This document shows, in pieces, positions 27,732 through 36,067 of a stretch of 64,000 bases of DNA. The number at the start of each line of letters is the position of its first letter. The first letter of the stretch is position 1. Origin of the DNA: Parabacteroides timonensis (GTDB lineage: Bacteria > Bacteroidota > Bacteroidia > Bacteroidales > Tannerellaceae); contig NZ_LT669941.1 of assembly GCF_900128505.1 (NCBI RefSeq), positions 2,404,433-2,468,432 on the forward strand, read 5' to 3'. A program made the position numbers and the translations under genes. The notes beneath the pieces were generated by a model, which saw nothing but the letters and a program-made list of their open reading frames with translations, did not search any database and was not told where the DNA came from.

Positions 27732-28817
27732 TCATTCTGACAAGTTTCCATTTAATTTCTCCAAATAAATATGTATAAGACGGGGAACGGCATAACGCTC
27801 GATATCTTCATACGGAACAGCCAGATACGAATTCAAAGCCTCGCTGATTTTCTCTATTTCTATCCGGTAGAAAGCCGTATGCAGGACCTGATGGGACAGG
27901 ACGTGTTTTATTTCCGGTATATCTACCGAGACATTCAACCGCCCGGCTCCTTCGAACAACAGTTTAAAGGCTTCCGTTTTTTGTAAACCGGTAAAGTCCA
28001 CAGGTTGCTCCGTCTCAATGAGGGGAAATTCATAAAGCCCTTCCCATATATCCTTTTTACCCCGGCGCGAAAGCCAGGTCTGACCTTTATATATAATGTA
28101 TAGATAATGGAAATAGCGGGGACGTGTTTTTGTTTTATTCTGCTTTACCGGAAAACTTTGTACCCGGTCGGAAGCATATGCCATGCAACGTTCTTTTAAC
28201 GGGCAAACGTCGCAATCCGGATTTTGAGGCACACATTGTAAGGCGCCGAACTCCATGATTGCCTGGTTGTGAAGTCCGGCCTTTTCCGGATTCATCACGA
28301 TCCCCGCCAACTCGGTAAATTGTTTTTTTCCGCTTGTCGTATCGATAGGCGTATCGACCGCATATAAACGGGATAACACCCGGAAGACATTCCCGTCGAC
28401 AACCGGATAAGGTTTATTCCACACAAAAGACACAATGGCGGCAGCCGTATATTCCCCGATTCCTTTTAATGACAACACATCTTTATATTCACTCGGAAAA
28501 ACACCCCCAAAGGTATCCATGATACTTTTGGCTGCCGCGTGCAGATTCCGGGCACGGCTGTAATACCCCAATCCCTGCCAATATTTCAACACCTCATCTT
28601 CTTCGGCAGAGGCCAACGAAGCCACATCCGGGAAGCGTTCGGTGAAACGGTAAAAATAATCCATCCCCTGAGCGACACGGGTTTGTTGAAGAATTATTTC
28701 TGATATCCAGATTATATAGGGATCGGACGACTCCCTCCATGGTAAAGTCCTTTTATTCATTTTGTACCAGTTTAGCAACATATTGCTAGTTTCCAGTTCA
28801 TTTTTCAATTGCGACAT
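27732..28817 (-). CDS. mutY: A/G-specific adenine glycosylase
   Basis: Base-excision repair enzyme that removes adenine mispaired with 8-oxoguanine. 361 residues: E40 in SEIILQQT, helix-hairpin-helix LKGIGEYTAAAIVSF (about 117-131), catalytic Asp in VVDGNV (D141), and a 4Fe-4S loop C195-x6-C202-x2-C205-x5-C211. The C-terminal part is the NUDIX-like 8-oxoG recognition domain (about 230-350). First gene of the minus-strand cluster, diverging from HU. Confidence 0.96.
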   Translation of the reverse strand: MSQLKNELETSNMLLNWYKMNKRTLPWRESSDPYIIWISEIILQQTRVAQGMDYFYRFTERFPDVASLASAEEDEVLKYWQGLGYYSRARNLHAAAKSIMDTFGGVFPSEYKDVLSLKGIGEYTAAAIVSFVWNKPYPVVDGNVFRVLSRLYAVDTPIDTTSGKKQFTELAGIVMNPEKAGLHNQAIMEFGALQCVPQNPDCDVCPLKERCMAYASDRVQSFPVKQNKTKTRPRYFHYLYIIYKGQTWLSRRGKKDIWEGLYEFPLIETEQPVDFTGLQKTEAFKLLFEGAGRLNVSVDIPEIKHVLSHQVLHTAFYRIEIEKISEALNSYLAVPYEDIERYAVPRLIHIYLEKLNGNLSE

Positions 28818-28928
28818 ATTTGTCCTGTTTTCGTACTTTTAAAACTCTCAACTCGTTGATTAATGCAAACATACACAGATATAATGAATTGTAAGGAATC
28901 TTTTTTATTAAAAAATGGCGGGCAATTC

Positions 28929-28960
28929 TTTTTCCACTTAAATAAAAAGCTATATATTTG
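28929..28960 (+). promoter_or_regulatory. Promoter of the HU gene (Bacteroidetes type)
   Basis: A perfect -7 box TATATTTG (28953-28960) preceded 20 bases upstream by a T-rich -33 region (TTTT at 28929). It leaves a 5' leader of about 40 bases before ATG 29007. Confidence 0.65.
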
Positions 28961-29006
28961 CATTCCAAAAAATTAATAGGTCCAAATCATTAATTAATTT
29001 ATAGAC

Positions 29007-29279
29007 ATGACTAAAGCAGATATTGTTAGCGAAATTGCTAAAAGTACCGGTATCGATAAGCAAACGGTATTGAGTAGCGTAGAATCTTTTATGGATATTG
29101 TAAAAAGTTCATTATCTGAAGGAGAAAACGTTTACCTGAGGGGATTCGGAAGTTTCGTTATTAAGAAGAGAGCTCAGAAAACTGCTCGTAATATTTCAAA
29201 GAATACTACGATCATCATTCCGGAGCATAACATCCCTTCATTCAAGCCGGCTAAAACCTTCCTGAACGAAGTTAAGTAA
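29007..29279 (+). CDS. HU/IHF-family DNA-binding protein
   Basis: 90-residue nucleoid protein of standard length: MTKADIVSEIAKSTGI start, LRGFGSFVIKKRAQKTARN in the beta-arm base, and PSFKPAKTFLNEVK end. Binds and bends DNA as a dimer. It is the first gene of a plus-strand group with the 29-residue basic protein and rng. Confidence 0.95.
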   Translation: MTKADIVSEIAKSTGIDKQTVLSSVESFMDIVKSSLSEGENVYLRGFGSFVIKKRAQKTARNISKNTTIIIPEHNIPSFKPAKTFLNEVK

Positions 29280-29314
29280 TTAGTAATTATAGTTTAATTT
29301 AAAATTTAGAAACA

Positions 29315-29404
29315 ATGCCTAGCGGAAAGAAAAGAAAAAGACATAAAATGTCTACGCACAAGCGCAAAAAGAGACTGAAAAAGAATAGACATAAAAAGAA
29401 ATAA
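29315..29404 (+). CDS. 29-residue basic protein, AURKAIP1/COX24 (mS38-like) ribosomal-type peptide
   Basis: A tiny gene of 29 codons: MPSGKKRKRHKMSTHKRKK followed by RLKKNRHKKK. About two thirds of the residues are Lys, Arg or His. The pattern matches the Bacteroidetes group annotated as AURKAIP1/COX24-domain proteins, related to the C-terminal part of mitochondrial ribosomal protein mS38. A role in the ribosome is inferred. It lies 35 bases after HU and about 100 bases before rng, so it is probably co-transcribed. Confidence 0.85.
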   Translation: MPSGKKRKRHKMSTHKRKKRLKKNRHKKK

Positions 29405-29426
29405 GTCTATCTAACAAGAAAACTCT

Positions 29427-29467
29427 AAAGAACAAACTTAATAAGTGACCTTTTAAGTTTGTTCTTT
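29427..29467 (+). other. Perfect 13-bp stem-loop in the leader of rng
   Basis: AAAGAACAAACTT (29427-29439) and its exact complement (29455-29467) around a 15-nt loop, between the small basic gene and rng. No T-run follows, so it is more likely a processing or regulatory structure than a terminator. Confidence 0.6.
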
Positions 29468-29505
29468 GCGTATTTAGAAAGGTCTGAATTAAAACCCACT
29501 TTCAA

Positions 29506-31077
29506 GTGATAAGTGAATTAGTAGTTGATGTACAACCCAAAGAGGTATCTATTGCCGTCCTGGAAGACAAAAACCTTGTGGAGCTACAAAAAGAGGCCCG
29601 CAATGTTTCGTTTGCCGTCGGCGATATCTATCTTGGCAAAGTAAAAAAACTGATGCCGGGGTTGAATGCTGCTTTCATTGATGTAGGGTATAAAAAGGAC
29701 GCATTTCTTCACTATCTGGACTTAGGTCCGAACTTCAACACCCAACAGAAGTTCCTCAAACAGGCACTCAGCGATCAGAAAAAGATCCCTGCCATTTCAA
29801 AAATGCAGATACTCCCAGAAATTGAAAAAGACGGAAGTATTAGTAATGTGCTTAAAGTCGGACAAGAGGTGTTGGTACAAATTGCCAAAGAGCCGATCTC
29901 AACAAAAGGTCCGCGATTGACTTCCGAACTATCTTTTGCCGGAAGATATATCGTGTTGATACCATTTGCCGATAAGGTCTCAGTCTCCACAAAAATCAAG
30001 TCGAGTGAGGAACGTGCCCGTTTGCGGCAGTTAATCCAGAGCATCAAGCCGAAAAACTTCAGTGTTATAGTGCGTACCTCTTCAGAAGGTAAACGTGTTG
30101 CTGAACTCGACCATGAATTAAAGACATTAGTGAAACGGTGGGAAGAAAACATCGTCAAGGTTCCAAAGTTAAAAGTACCGTCGATCGTATACGAAGAAAC
30201 GGCACGTACTGTGGCCTTGCTCCGTGATATATTCAACCCGTCTTTCCAGAATATTTACGTAAACGATGCGGATGTTTACCATAACATACGCGATTATGTC
30301 AGCCTGATCGCTCCCGGAAGGGAGGAGATCGTACAACGATATACCGGTGAACTGCCGATCTTCGACAATTTCAGTATCACCAAGCAAATCAAATCGTTGT
30401 TCGGACGTACGGTTACGTATAAAAGTGGAGCTTACCTGATCATCGAGCACACCGAAGCCATGCACGTGATAGACGTTAACAGCGGCAATCGTTCCAAAGG
30501 AAGCGACGCCCAGGAAAAAACAGCTATCGACGTAAACACAGCTGCCGCCGACGAAATAGCACGCCAGCTTCGTCTTCGCGATATGGGCGGTATTATTGTG
30601 GTCGACTTCATCGATATGGCTGAAGCAGCTAACCGACAGAAGCTGTTCGAACACATGTCTAAAGCGATGGTAAACGACCGGGCCAAACACAACATCCTGC
30701 CTTTAAGTAAGTTTGGTCTGATGCAGATTACCCGCCAAAGGGTTCGCCCGGCAATGGATGTAGATACAACGGAATCTTGCCCCACCTGTTTCGGCACAGG
30801 AACAATCAAACCTTCGATCTTATTCACCGACAATCTGGAGGGAAAGATCGACTGTCTGGTAAACAAACACAATGTGAAGAAATTCGCCCTGCACGTACAT
30901 CCTTACGTAGCAGCATTCGTAAACAAGGGGCTTTATCCCCTTAGCATGAAATGGAAACTGAAATACTCCATGAGTATGAAAGTCATTCCTAACCAAAGTC
31001 TGGGTTTTCTGGAATACAAGTTTATTGATTCCGACAAGAATGAACTCGACATGATGGAGGAAAAGGAAATGAAATAA
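29506..31077 (+). CDS. rng: Ribonuclease G / E family endoribonuclease
   Basis: 523 residues from a GTG start (29506; no ATG fits the conserved beginning SELVVDVQPKEVSIAVLED). An S1-like RNA-binding region (about 38-125, GDIYLGKVKKLMPGLNAAFIDVG) is followed by the RNase E/G catalytic core (IDVNSGNRS, GGIIVVDFIDM) and the Zn-link CPTCFGTG near residue 425. It cuts single-stranded A/U-rich RNA in rRNA maturation and mRNA decay. It lacks the long RNase E scaffold. A strong terminator follows. Confidence 0.95.
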   Translation: MISELVVDVQPKEVSIAVLEDKNLVELQKEARNVSFAVGDIYLGKVKKLMPGLNAAFIDVGYKKDAFLHYLDLGPNFNTQQKFLKQALSDQKKIPAISKMQILPEIEKDGSISNVLKVGQEVLVQIAKEPISTKGPRLTSELSFAGRYIVLIPFADKVSVSTKIKSSEERARLRQLIQSIKPKNFSVIVRTSSEGKRVAELDHELKTLVKRWEENIVKVPKLKVPSIVYEETARTVALLRDIFNPSFQNIYVNDADVYHNIRDYVSLIAPGREEIVQRYTGELPIFDNFSITKQIKSLFGRTVTYKSGAYLIIEHTEAMHVIDVNSGNRSKGSDAQEKTAIDVNTAAADEIARQLRLRDMGGIIVVDFIDMAEAANRQKLFEHMSKAMVNDRAKHNILPLSKFGLMQITRQRVRPAMDVDTTESCPTCFGTGTIKPSILFTDNLEGKIDCLVNKHNVKKFALHVHPYVAAFVNKGLYPLSMKWKLKYSMSMKVIPNQSLGFLEYKFIDSDKNELDMMEEKEMK

Positions 31078-31082
31078 AAAAG

Positions 31083-31115
31083 AGGCCCCGAAGCGATAAA
31101 CTCCGGGGCTTTTTT
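31083..31115 (+). terminator. Intrinsic terminator of rng
   Basis: GCCCCGAAG ... CTCCGGGGC with one mismatch in a 9-bp stem (31085-31109), flanked by A-run and T-run. It touches the end of the converging gene at 31114 and could serve both strands. Confidence 0.85.
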
Positions 31116-32382
31116 ATTGCTTTCTTACGATCACCCTGGGAGGGTAAACATAATCATTCCAAAGACGATTTGCTTCAGCTACCGTCATTTCTCCATCATA
31201 GGTACAGATACGATAACGAAGAGAATAGTCTTTGCCAGGCATTAGCTGCCAGTCTTTATATTTTGTTGGTGCGAAATTCACAAAAACATCCCCTCGGCCA
31301 TCGTTTGCTTTTTCATCCCAAATCCGAAGGGGTTCCGGCGCATTATAATTATCCGGATGCCCTAAAAGCAGAAAACCAGACTGTTTATCTCCACCACAAG
31401 TCCCGGTAACATAAATCCAACGGGCTGTCGTGCCATCTATTTCGGAACGGCTCTTACCTTCAGAAGTAAGCATTATACAGTTATCCTTTGTCCACTCCTG
31501 TGTACCACGCCACACAAAACCGCCATATCTGTAAGCTTTTATATTTATAGGTAAAGAAGTTACATCCTGCAATGTTGATTCAAAATCCCATAAAAATCGT
31601 TCCGGGATATTCCAGCTCTTTACCGTCCAAGATTCATTCATTACAATTTTCTCACCAGACGCCGAAAATATATAGTGATCCAAATTTGCAGAATAACCGA
31701 CACAAACACTACCTTGAAAAGTTTTTTCCACATTCCGGGCACGCACCGTTCCTTGCTTATCTCCTAAATTCCACAAATCATATACGTTTCCTTCATATTC
31801 AACACGCGTCCAGGGATTCCATACCCCAAAATGATGATAATGATCTTTGGGTTGTATGGTTGTCAGGATATTACCGGATGGAGCATATACCGGATGAATA
31901 AAACCGCTACGTTGATAAACCGTATCCACACCCGATGGAGGATTGGTGACAGCATAATTATACTGAAGAATCTCACTCTCATTCTTTTTTAAGACTAAGG
32001 CTTTCCCTGTATCTTCTATTTTCATTACCGCAACCTCGCTGTTCCCCGTTATAGGCTCCACGACAAACTCACGCATTGTCCCGGCAGGAGTTTTCCCCGT
32101 TAGTACCCAATACAAATAAGGTTTACCGTCTTTTCCCTCCAATAACTGACAGGCAACTTCTCTCCTTTCCTCCCCGACAGTCTCATACAGGGATACTCTC
32201 GGTCTCTTATCCAATTGATCGACAGACGAAATATCGGCAGCGACAACACAATCTATCCGGTCGTATAAACCTGCCTCCACCGTAATATGAACTTTATCTG
32301 TACCCCACAACGAAGAGAAAGCTCCCAAACAACATAAAATGATAAAGACTGATTGTCTTATATGAACTCCTGGTACACGCAT
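31114..32382 (-). CDS. DUF6807 / PmoA-family secreted protein
   Basis: 422 residues from ATG 32382; a longer frame to 32433 overlaps the upstream gene and is less likely. Signal peptide to about FSSLWG. The body matches the family misleadingly named methane oxygenase PmoA (PF14100/DUF6807): HPVYAPSGNILTTIQPKDHYHHFGVW, then FVWRGTQEWT and GFLLLGHPDNYNAPEPLRIW. No methane oxidation is implied. Members are usually found with sugar-oxidoreductase genes, as here. Function unknown; likely periplasmic and carbohydrate-linked. Confidence 0.8.
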   Translation of the reverse strand: MRVPGVHIRQSVFIILCCLGAFSSLWGTDKVHITVEAGLYDRIDCVVAADISSVDQLDKRPRVSLYETVGEERREVACQLLEGKDGKPYLYWVLTGKTPAGTMREFVVEPITGNSEVAVMKIEDTGKALVLKKNESEILQYNYAVTNPPSGVDTVYQRSGFIHPVYAPSGNILTTIQPKDHYHHFGVWNPWTRVEYEGNVYDLWNLGDKQGTVRARNVEKTFQGSVCVGYSANLDHYIFSASGEKIVMNESWTVKSWNIPERFLWDFESTLQDVTSLPINIKAYRYGGFVWRGTQEWTKDNCIMLTSEGKSRSEIDGTTARWIYVTGTCGGDKQSGFLLLGHPDNYNAPEPLRIWDEKANDGRGDVFVNFAPTKYKDWQLMPGKDYSLRYRICTYDGEMTVAEANRLWNDYVYPPRVIVRKQ

Positions 32383-32398
32383 GATATTTAGATGTTTT

Positions 32399-33799
32399 CT
32401 ATTTACTTTTACCCTTTGCCATCTCCAACGCATGTGTTGTCACGTAATATTTGGCAATCATGTTCGGCACCTCCCAGTCCGGTAACTTTCCATCCTGCAA
32501 ATATTGAAGATAATTTTCCGTAACCTGGCCGAAATGAGCCTCATGTCCTACCCGGTATTTTTCAGGGGTCTGAACCTGCCATATATTGTCTGCAATCTTG
32601 TTTAAGGCAACACCGGGATATTTATCCGCAACAGCAGGAATAGCCGTTTCCAGTTCTTTTTCATAAGCAGCCAGGTCGATATCGGGCAATGCCTCTATAT
32701 ATAACTCAGGTTTATAGCCCTGCTCTTTCCCCTGACGGATCACCAGATCGGCTTTACTACCTTTCATAACCGAGAAATGGGTGTCGCCACCACCTTTCGG
32801 GAAAGTATAATTCCAGATAACAGAGACTTTGGCCGTCACATCCTTTATCTTATATACGATATCACCATTACAATATACTTTCAACGTATCGTTTACGACA
32901 TCCTTTTTCAAGAAATCAGGATAAGACTCGGTACCAGTCACTTGTTTGAACTCTTCCGGACTGATTGAAGTCGTCCAACGGTTCGCATCGATTAATTCAA
33001 TATCTTTTTTATAGTCGATAATCTGTCCGGGAAAAACTTCCCACTGAACAAGATCCACAAGATGAGTCGTTACATCAACAATACCTTCCCCCTGCTGAGT
33101 CACGTCAAAATACCACACCGGACGGGTCAATGGTTTATTATCCACCAGTTTAAACAAGTGATGTACACTTTCCTTGACAATAGCCGGTTCCTCCGGAGAT
33201 CCTTTCAATTGTTCTCCATATACAGTCGGGATCATTGAAAGTTCACGTTGCAGTAGGGTGGTGATCTCATTTCTTTCCGTCATAATGTCATATAGCAGAA
33301 TATTCTTTTGCCTGGCAATATCGAAACACTCTTCCAGCAATTTAAAATTCTGACTATTGATCGCCATAGGCTTGTCTGAAAGCACATTGATACCAGCTTC
33401 AAGCGTCTTCTTTATATACTCGGTCTTCTTGCCGTTGTTACCGGCCTGGATCATTACATTCCCTTTCTTTTCAGAGAGCATCTTTTCCAGATAATCAGAA
33501 CCTGTATAAACAACTTCATTCCATCCGGTCGGGTTCTCTGCACGTGTATTGAATCCTTCAATACGTTTCAGGTGTTCATCCACATCAAAGCCACCGGGTG
33601 CGTACACATAAACATCTTTACAAACTTGTGGATAAGATACTTTCTGTACCAAGGCCGCATGAAAATGACCGGGATCGAGTGTTATGAGTTTGACTTCACC
33701 CGGAGCACCGGTAAACTCTTCAACCTGTTCTTTTTTATTAGAGGAACAAGAAGTTCCCAATAAAAGTGTAGCCATGGTAAAAACTAGATAGTTTTTCAT
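32399..33799 (-). CDS. Gfo/Idh/MocA-family oxidoreductase lipoprotein
   Basis: 466 residues with a lipoprotein signal (LLLGTSC). The Rossmann-like N-terminal half (EVKLITLDPGHFHAALV, VMIQAGNNGKK, GINVLSDKPMAI) is followed by the family's alpha/beta C-terminal domain. KP in SDKPMA is the expected catalytic/cofactor motif. Exported members use tightly bound NAD(P) to modify sugars, for example in reversible glycoside oxidation. It is 16 bases upstream of the DUF6807 gene and is likely co-transcribed with it. Confidence 0.85.
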   Translation of the reverse strand: MKNYLVFTMATLLLGTSCSSNKKEQVEEFTGAPGEVKLITLDPGHFHAALVQKVSYPQVCKDVYVYAPGGFDVDEHLKRIEGFNTRAENPTGWNEVVYTGSDYLEKMLSEKKGNVMIQAGNNGKKTEYIKKTLEAGINVLSDKPMAINSQNFKLLEECFDIARQKNILLYDIMTERNEITTLLQRELSMIPTVYGEQLKGSPEEPAIVKESVHHLFKLVDNKPLTRPVWYFDVTQQGEGIVDVTTHLVDLVQWEVFPGQIIDYKKDIELIDANRWTTSISPEEFKQVTGTESYPDFLKKDVVNDTLKVYCNGDIVYKIKDVTAKVSVIWNYTFPKGGGDTHFSVMKGSKADLVIRQGKEQGYKPELYIEALPDIDLAAYEKELETAIPAVADKYPGVALNKIADNIWQVQTPEKYRVGHEAHFGQVTENYLQYLQDGKLPDWEVPNMIAKYYVTTHALEMAKGKSK

Positions 33800-33950
33800 T
33801 TTATAAACGATTTAATTGATAATAGTCTTTTCTTTACATATAAATTATGCCATATTCCTTCTTATACCACAAAGATAAAAATATATCGTTTTAACAACTG
33901 CCGTATTGTCATTATTTCTGACAGCAAAAACAATTCAGAACCGTTCATTG

Positions 33951-33972
33951 TTACTTTGGCATACGTTTTGTA
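33951..33972 (+). promoter_or_regulatory. Overlapping promoter candidates for dnaK
   Basis: TTACTTTG (33951-33958) resembles the Bacteroidetes -7 box. Overlapping it, TGGCAT-N5-TTGTA (33957-33972) is one or two bases from a sigma-54 -24/-12 site. Either would leave a leader of roughly 70-85 bases before ATG 34045. Confidence 0.35.
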
Positions 33973-34044
33973 TAATAATTGGTGCAACTCGACAAGAGAA
34001 AAAGCAAAGACGAAAAATAATAACAATTAAAATATTATCGAATT

Positions 34045-35964
34045 ATGGGAAAAATTATTGGAATCGACTTAGGAACAACCAACTCATGTGTTGCCGTACT
34101 GGAAGGTAACGAACCGGTTGTTATTGCTAACAGCGAAGGTAAAAGAACAACTCCTTCAATCGTTGCTTTTGTAGAAGGTGGCGAACGTAAGGTAGGTGAT
34201 CCCGCAAAACGTCAGGCTATCACCAATCCTGAAAAAACAATATTCTCTATCAAACGTTTCATGGGTGAAACATACGATCAGGTAACAAAAGAAATCAATC
34301 GTGTACCTTATAAGGTAGTACGCGGCGACAATAACACTCCGCGTGTGGATATCGAAGGTCGTCTGTACACTCCACAGGAAATTTCAGCCATGGTTCTTCA
34401 GAAAATGAAGAAAACAGCTGAAGATTATTTAGGACAGGAAGTAACAGATGCCGTTATCACTGTTCCGGCTTACTTTAGCGATGCCCAGCGTCAGGCAACA
34501 AAAGAAGCCGGTGAAATTGCAGGTCTGAATGTTCGCCGTATCGTAAATGAACCGACTGCTGCATCATTAGCTTATGGTCTTGACAAGACAAACAAAGATA
34601 TGAAGATCGCTGTCTTCGACCTTGGTGGCGGTACATTCGATATCTCAATCCTTGAATTAGGTGACGGTGTATTCGAAGTAAAATCAACAAACGGTGATAC
34701 TCACCTGGGTGGTGACGACTTCGACCATGTGATCATCGACTGGTTGGCAGAAGAATTCCTGCGTGAAGAAGGTGTCGACCTGCGTAAAGACCCGATGGCA
34801 TTGCAACGTCTGAAAGAAGCTGCAGAAAAAGCGAAGATTGAATTGTCTAGTACAACAAGTACAGAAATCAATCTGCCATATATTATGCCGGTTAACGGTA
34901 TTCCAAAGCACCTCGTTAAAACATTGACACGTGCTAAATTCGAACAATTGGCAGACAGCCTGATTCAGGCTTGTATCGAACCTTGCCGTCAGTCATTGAA
35001 AGATGCTGGTTTAAGTACTTCCGATATCGACGAAGTGATCCTGGTAGGTGGTTCTACACGTATCCCTGCTGTACAAGCTATCGTTGAGAAATTCTTCGGC
35101 AAAGCTCCTTCCAAAGGTGTTAACCCGGACGAAGTAGTAGCTGTAGGTGCTGCTATCCAGGGTGGTGTATTGACAGGTGAAGTAAAAGACGTATTGTTGC
35201 TGGATGTTACTCCATTGTCTCTGGGTATCGAAACAATGGGTGGTGTAATGACTAAGCTGATCGAAGCTAATACAACTATCCCTACCAAAAAATCGGAAAC
35301 ATTTACAACAGCTGTCGACAACCAGCCGTCTGTAGAAATCCATATCCTGCAGGGTGAACGTTCTTTGGCAAAAGATAATAAGTCTATCGGCCGTTTCCAC
35401 CTGGATGGAATACCTGCTGCACAACGTGGTGTGCCTCAGATCGAAGTTACTTTCGATATCGATGCCAACGGTATCCTGAATGTATCTGCAAAAGATAAAG
35501 GAACCGGTAAAGTACAAAGTATTCGTATCGAAGCCTCCAGCGGCTTGAGCGATGACGAAGTAAAACGTATGAAAGACGAAGCTGCTGCCAACGCAGAAGC
35601 CGATAAGAAAGAAAAAGAACGTATCGACAAGCTGAACCAGGCAGACAGTATGATCTTCCAGACTGAAAAGCAGTTGAAAGATCTGGGAGATAAACTTCCG
35701 GCTGACAAGAAAGCTCCTATCGAAGCTGCTTTGAACAAACTGAAAGAAGCTCACAAAGCCCAGGATGTTGCAGGTATCGATGCTGCCATGACTGAACTGA
35801 ATACCGTATTCCAGGCAGCAAGCCAGGAAATGTATAATGCTCAGAATGCCCAAGGCGGTGCACAACCAGGTCCTGATTTCGGTGGCCAACAGCAAGCTAA
35901 CGGCAACGCCAGTGGTAGCAAAGACGGTGGCGTAACCGATGTAGACTTCGAAGAAGTGAAGTAA
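34045..35964 (+). CDS. dnaK: Chaperone DnaK (Hsp70)
   Basis: 639-residue cytoplasmic ATP-dependent chaperone. ATPase signatures are intact: [28 protein letters not shown] and [13 protein letters not shown]. The substrate-binding domain begins near [11 protein letters not shown], and the Gly/Gln-rich tail ends in VDFEEVK. It is a single gene, without dnaJ or grpE next to it, set between two minus-strand carbohydrate gene blocks. Confidence 0.98.
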   Translation: MGKIIGIDLGTTNSCVAVLEGNEPVVIANSEGKRTTPSIVAFVEGGERKVGDPAKRQAITNPEKTIFSIKRFMGETYDQVTKEINRVPYKVVRGDNNTPRVDIEGRLYTPQEISAMVLQKMKKTAEDYLGQEVTDAVITVPAYFSDAQRQATKEAGEIAGLNVRRIVNEPTAASLAYGLDKTNKDMKIAVFDLGGGTFDISILELGDGVFEVKSTNGDTHLGGDDFDHVIIDWLAEEFLREEGVDLRKDPMALQRLKEAAEKAKIELSSTTSTEINLPYIMPVNGIPKHLVKTLTRAKFEQLADSLIQACIEPCRQSLKDAGLSTSDIDEVILVGGSTRIPAVQAIVEKFFGKAPSKGVNPDEVVAVGAAIQGGVLTGEVKDVLLLDVTPLSLGIETMGGVMTKLIEANTTIPTKKSETFTTAVDNQPSVEIHILQGERSLAKDNKSIGRFHLDGIPAAQRGVPQIEVTFDIDANGILNVSAKDKGTGKVQSIRIEASSGLSDDEVKRMKDEAAANAEADKKEKERIDKLNQADSMIFQTEKQLKDLGDKLPADKKAPIEAALNKLKEAHKAQDVAGIDAAMTELNTVFQAASQEMYNAQNAQGGAQPGPDFGGQQQANGNASGSKDGGVTDVDFEEVK

Positions 35965-35998
35965 AATATTATCATTAATGATAGTTAAGAATAAGCGA

Positions 35999-36030
35999 AC
36001 CGCAGTAAATCAATCTTTACTGCGGTTTTT
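35999..36030 (+). terminator. Intrinsic terminator of dnaK
   Basis: CCGCAGTAAA (36000-36009), loop TCAATC, TTTACTGCGG (36016-36025), then a T-run. A perfect 10-bp stem (12 bp counting flanking A/T). Confidence 0.9.
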
Positions 36031-36067
36031 ATGTTTTATACAACATTCAATTATCAACTATAAATCT

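Noticed and set aside
31114..32382. Methane monooxygenase subunit
   Set aside because: The PmoA name of this family is historical. The protein is secreted, soluble-looking and next to a sugar oxidoreductase, with no membrane metal-centre pattern.
35011..35895. Long 294-codon open frame on the minus strand opposite dnaK
   Set aside because: Frames antisense to dnaK are a well-known artefact of its codon use. The product is Cys/Phe-rich and resembles no family, and dnaK itself is certain.
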